Part shown: one piece after another, positions 60,001 to 64,000 of the stretch
Numbering within the stretch: position 1 is the stretch's first letter
Layout of the letters: each line of letters starts with the position of its first letter
Assembly (NCBI RefSeq): GCF_901709675.1
Contig: NC_051092.1
Span: 9,504,491-9,568,490, forward strand
DNA from: Syngnathus acus
Taxonomy: Eukaryota; Chordata; Actinopteri; Syngnathiformes; Syngnathidae
Length of the DNA stretch: 64,000 nt
Direction of reading: 5' to 3'
Program-made: the position numbers and the translations under genes
Notes under the pieces: model-generated
What the model was told of the DNA's origin: nothing
What the model saw: only the letters and a program-made list of their open reading frames with translations
Databases searched by the model: none

Positions 60001-63000
60001 TTTGAGGGAATCTTTGTGTTCAGATGCATGAAACTGGCAAAGTCTGCTGTAAATCCAACTGTTGGCATCTCCCTCGCCCACATCACATCCTTCTTTCATT
60101 CTTCATTGCCTCTGTTCATCTATCATAGTGTCATAGTAAGATGTACTGTGAAGTGTGCCCTTGATTAACAATTTTCTAATGGAATCCATTCTAGGGTTTT
60201 GGAGTCATCACCAGTAGCTCTGCATCAAGTCATTATCTCTGACATGCTTCATCGTCCTCCCATTGCCATTTACATGAACCCATCAAATATATAAACAGTT
60301 TCTCATTATGTTTTCTAATCATTTCTCGTTTTTGCCTCGCCCCTTCTTTGCTGCACTGTTGACACGCTTATCTCCCCTCTCCATAATTTCCCATCTTGTT
60401 CTGTTCCTCCTTTTCTCTTGCCTCTTTACTCAACCTCCCCATTCTTCCTCCCTTCATCTGTCTCTGTGCACATGGCTTAACCCATCTCAGGGCGAGGAAA
60501 CCTGCGCCCACAGCTCGACAGCGCCATGCAGGATGTCAGCGACCTCTACTTGCTGATGGAAGAGACGGAGAAGCAGGCTGTGCGCAGAGCACTTTTGGAA
60601 GAGAGAGGGCGCTATTGTGCCTTCATTAACTTGCTGCAGCCTGTCGTGGTGAGGAACCAGAAGCAACACTTAGCTTTTCTGCACACAAAAAAAGAACATT
60701 AATTCATGAATTGCTTGCTATCTTTAAATTTGTTTTGGGAGGGTGTAATATAAGCTCTATTTTTCCGTTGCAGAATGTTGAGATTGCCATGTTGGGTGAG
60801 ACAACACACTTACAAGCCATCGTTGATGACCTTACACTGCTAACTGAAGACCCACACAAACTTCCTGCAGCCAGTGAGCAGGTATAAAAAATCTAATCAT
60901 GTAATTATTCACACTTAGTTTGTCATCTTACCAACTGTGCTGTGCTTTTCCACTGACAGTCATTTTTCAAAATTACCTGTAAGGCAAACATTAACTAATT
61001 GAAAAATGACTGGTAGATCACAACACACACTCAATGGCCACAATATTTTTCAATATTTTATTATCAGCGGTACCTTATCTACACAAGAGTCAGCCAATAC
61101 AACATAAGTGCATCATTCTTCTAGGTTTTTTTTTTCAGGTGGATTTCTTTACCCTCCAGTTGTCAGAACCATATTGCTGTGTGTGTTACCACAGGTGATC
61201 CGGGACCTCAAAGGTTCTGACTTTACCTGGTCCTATCAAACACCTCCCTCCTCCCCCAGCAGTGTCAGCTCCAGAAAGAGCAGCATGTGCAGGTAAAATC
61301 TAAGCACACACCCGCACATCCATCAACTCTAGAGCTCCTGAGCAAATAGCAAATTCTCCCCACCAGAACATGGTGACATTCCTACATGTAATTCTCATCT
61401 TGTCACATCTTGCCACTCATACTACTTTGTCCCTGTAGTAAAAAAAGACAAAATGATTCAACAAAGTCATGTTGGCCTTACCTTGACCGTGGTGCACCAT
61501 AAACCATTTTTTGCACCATGATTCAATCTCAAATAAGATAACAGTTTATCACATTGTTCTCATTACTTGAATGAGAAATATTGTGTTTTGTGGTTATGGG
61601 ATGGGTACAGGGGAGTTTGATGTCGAACAGCAAGAAAGCCCTGACCTGATCAAAATATCTTTGTGATGAACTAGAAAAAAATTTGTGAATGCCTGTGACC
61701 TTTTGGGTGAACAGAAAACAATTTCCACAGAGTTTAGGGGGCAACTCCGTGATGTGAACATTGGTTTTCGGTTCCGAGATTAATAATGATCGGGAGTTCC
61801 AAAGTGTGAGCACTACAGAAGTGCACTAATCACACGTTGAACATGTGTTGAAAGACATTTCAAACGTTATTTTTCAAAGCAAATTATTTTCTTGCGTTTC
61901 TTATGTCAAACATTCCGTCAACAGTCTCCTCCAGATGCCCTCAGCAGGGGCCCATCGACTCAGCAGCGTCTCCTCTCATGACTCAGGATTTGTCTCCCAG
62001 GATGCCAACACCCACTCTAAGCCTCCTTCTCCCATGCCCTCTGACATCACCAGCCAGGTAGCAGTAATTCCATCATTTCACACTTGCGGCCTTGACAGTC
62101 TGTGATGAGCGCATCGGGTTTGCATTTGGACAAAAAGTTCTCTGAGCTCTTAGACGCAATGCTTGGTTGTGAATGTGGTAACGTTATTTGTGTCGCAGTG
62201 GTCCCCTTAAGTTATTCGCTCTCTCAGTGGTGGGAACAGATTGCAGCAAGTCGCTATCGGAAGAGATGCAAATGTCTTTTCTGAATAAATGATCTTACAG
62301 CTACAGTATTTGGTCTGTAGATGCTCTCAGAGTATCAAATGCGTCCCTTCCCCTGAAACTCATCAGCAGTCCCCTCCAACTTGTCCTTTTTTTGCTCTCA
62401 TCTCCAACAACTTTGTCTCTCGCACTCAATTTTCATCTCTCCCCCACTGTTCCTGTTCCACGTACCTTCCCAGAAATCAACCAGCTCAGCCTCCTCTGAG
62501 GCTTCAGAAACCTGCCAGTCTGTCAGCGAGTGCAACTCCCCCACTGCGGTTAGTAGTGCATGCGAGTCGCCAATCAGCCTAAATAAAACACCTTAATAAC
62601 CCAGTCACAAATAATACATACAGTGCAGTCACTGTTAGTTTGATTTTAAAGAGGTCCACAGGAGGGCTCAGTGCAATTGGACCATTTGAGCACTCTGACT
62701 CAGACTTGTGTGTTATTCTGCAGTTTGGCTCATGCTCATCCTTCGGCACCTTCCGCCCTGCTTTCTCTCACACTGGCACCATCAGGCCTCTGTCTGTCAT
62801 ACTTCCTGCGTCCCCCACATCTAACCACTCCCCCGGATCCAACACCCATTCACCCACATCAAAGATTCCTAGCTGGAAGGTTTGTTTTCATTTGCACTTT
62901 TACTTTTGGGTTCTTTCGCTTTCGACTCGGTTGCTTCTTTGCTACTTGTGTTGCACATGTTTCGGTTAACCTTCTGTTGCTCCATCAGGTTCAGTTTTCT

Positions 63001-64000
63001 CATCTTTGTCATTATAAAGATGTGGTAAACTGAGGAGGCTTGCTCATTTAACAACAACTGGCTCAGCACTCACTGTTGTCTGGCCATATCTACCTCGGCA
63101 TCTAACTGATTCATGAGCCAAATCAGAAGCTTTAATCAATATCTGTGACATGGTACGTGCTTGCTGGGTGTCTTATTGTTGCATGTGCTGCTCCAGGAAT
63201 GGGCCAAATCAAACCAGTGTGAGCCATCATTGGTCAGCACTTTGCAGCGAAGGAGAGAGTCTCTTGATAAAATAAGAGACAGGGAAGCTCCGCCCAGTCC
63301 AAAGGGGTATTCTGGGATCCAAGGAGAGGATGCACACCGAGCAAGAATTGGCCCAGGAATGATAACAGCTAAGGTAAGAAACCTTGTAGAATACACACAC
63401 ACACGCACACACACATTGAGTGGAGGCCATGATCAATACTTCACTCGAAAATCAATAGGGGGAGAAAAAAAAAAATTATGATCATCATAAAAGTGGATAT
63501 AGTTTCATCATGATCTACAAAGTAGAATATGTTCAGATTAGTCTGCATTCAAAGAAACTTAAAGTAATAAATAACCACAGGAGATTGCAACTTGAATAGA
63601 TTTTTTATTTTAAATGTACAATATTAGTTAATAGATTTGTGTCAGTGTTTAGTCAAGTACTGGTAAATTGTGCTCTTCGTAATACATTTCAAAGTAGCAA
63701 TATTTCCGAATCTATAAAATCTAAAAATGGTATTAAATGAAAAATTTAGTTTGCTGTAAACGGAGGTTTTGTTTTTTATCTTTTGTGTGATATACATTGC
63801 TGCTAGATGCCAAAAGCATGTCAATAAAAACAGGAGCCCATGATGGCTAAATGTAAAGCTGTACATTTGTATGTTTTGGGGATTTGCATGTGCAGCATGG
63901 GGAGCCTTTGTCACCAGCAGCTACTACTCTGGCAATGGTACTGACCAGAGGCCTAAGCATGGAACAGCAGAAAAGCAGCAGAGACTCACTGCAATATTCC
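45100..64000 (+). CDS. mtss2: MTSS I-BAR domain containing 2 (MTSS1L), 5' part
   Basis: Fifteen exons: 45100-45168, 48055-48116, 48195-48268, 58658-58742, 58910-59001, 59099-59173, 59546-59554, 60491-60648, 60774-60881, 61195-61292, 61925-62057, 62474-62548, 62724-62879, 63197-63373 and 63896-64000 (cut by the edge). They join to 492 codons; human MTSS2 has 747 residues. MESAEKECGALGGLFQAIVN begins the I-BAR (IMD) domain, about residues 1-245, with the basic stretch KEYKRSRQEIKRKS. The serine-rich linker (SYQTPPSSPSSVSSRKSS, RLSSVSSHDSGFVSQDA, SASSEASETCQSVSEC) follows, and the window ends in SSRDSLQYS. Start and linker match MTSS2 better than MTSS1. The protein bends membrane and binds actin and Rac in protrusions (family knowledge). 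The C-terminal WH2 motif lies beyond the window. Confidence 0.95.
45169..48054 (+). other. mtss2 intron 1
   Basis: A 2.9-kb intron. It contains an ATT microsatellite (45425-45465) and a short SINE-tail-like word near 47190-47212 (catccatccattttctatat). The stretch 46480-46620 is GC-richer than its surroundings. No gene is supported. Confidence 0.7.
45425..45465. repeat. ATT microsatellite
   Basis: About 13 ATT units with one gtt interruption. Confidence 0.9.
55201..55356 (+). mobile_element. 3' tail of a LINE-type retroelement
   Basis: The words ccgaatttcgttgtacaa and aaaatgacaataaagg, followed by a ctatt pentamer tail, are typical of fish L2/CR1-type 3' ends. The element is 5'-truncated. 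Confidence 0.6.
56485..56672. mobile_element. Tigger/pogo-like MITE, 188 bp
   Basis: The left end tacacctaaatctcgatttt and the right end aaaattgagatttaggtgta are inverted repeats bounded by TA. The segment gattcccaaattctgcaccc near the right end is shared with the 554-bp element at 25729, so both belong to one family. Confidence 0.7.
59546..59554 (+). other. 9-nt microexon of mtss2 (adds Glu-Leu-Leu)
   Basis: The nine bases aacttctcg sit between the acceptor ctttag and the donor gtatgt. With the flanking G they give ARK-ELLG-RGNLRPQ, matching human MTSS2 KELLGKGDLQPQ. Skipping it leaves ARK-GRGNLRPQ in frame, the form seen in MTSS1. It is included in the mtss2 entry as exon 7. Confidence 0.88.
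59765..59825. mobile_element. hAT-like fragment
   Basis: The phrase gccgaatttggcccccgggc followed by cacactttgcc resembles the end of common teleost hAT elements. It is too short to classify safely. Confidence 0.35.
62724..62879 (+). other. mtss2 exon 13, probably optional
   Basis: This 156-nt exon encodes a Ser/Pro-rich 52-residue stretch (FGSCSSFGTFRPAF to SKIPSWK) with a good acceptor (tctgcag) and a weak donor (gtttgt). The human MTSS2 sequence I recall goes straight from the preceding exon to the following DWSK-type exon. Its length is a multiple of three, so it can be skipped. Confidence 0.65.

Overview
The window is nuclear DNA from a bony fish, probably a percomorph teleost. The evidence is vertebrate multi-exon genes with GT-AG introns, a selenoprotein gene with a recoded UGA and a eukaryotic SECIS element, and a teleost-type repeat load (tRNA-derived SINE pieces, hAT, Tc1-like and Tigger-like MITEs, LINE tails, AAT microsatellites). 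The species cannot be named from the sequence alone.

Seven protein-coding genes were recognised, all on the + strand, head to tail. In order they are: the 3' end of abtb3 (BTBD11; ankyrin-BTB protein, 687-4789, continuing off the left edge), mlc1 (7518-11297), panx2 (15102-18885), trabd (20939-25315), selenoo (27796-33174), mapk12 (p38 gamma, 34316-38456) and the 5' two thirds of mtss2 (I-BAR protein, from 45100 off the right edge). Exons were placed by reading splice sites by eye and requiring frame continuity. For the five complete genes the summed exons divide by three and the C-termini match remembered vertebrate orthologues.

The block mlc1-panx2-trabd-selenoo-mapk12 matches human 22q13.33 in order and orientation, but genes that lie between them in human (MOV10L1, TUBGCP6, HDAC10) are not found. 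In human, abtb3 (12q) and mtss2 (16q) lie elsewhere. The genes do not form one pathway: they encode a glial membrane protein, a large-pore channel, a TraB-fold protein, a mitochondrial AMPylating selenoprotein, a stress kinase and a membrane-curving actin regulator.

Non-coding space: about 2.7 kb lies between abtb3 and mlc1, 3.8 kb between mlc1 and panx2, 2.1 kb between panx2 and trabd, 2.5 kb between trabd and selenoo, only 1.1 kb between selenoo and mapk12, and 6.6 kb between mapk12 and mtss2. The last gap holds a promoter-like cluster near 42.9-43.1 kb with no recognised product. The mtss2 gene has a 10.4 kb third intron. The most informative fine details are the SECIS element (about 33539-33585), a U12-type intron in mapk12 (37513-37628), a 9-nt microexon in mtss2 (59546-59554), a ZNF143-type motif upstream of trabd, and several MITEs with readable ends. 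I found no sign of a wholly new biological system.
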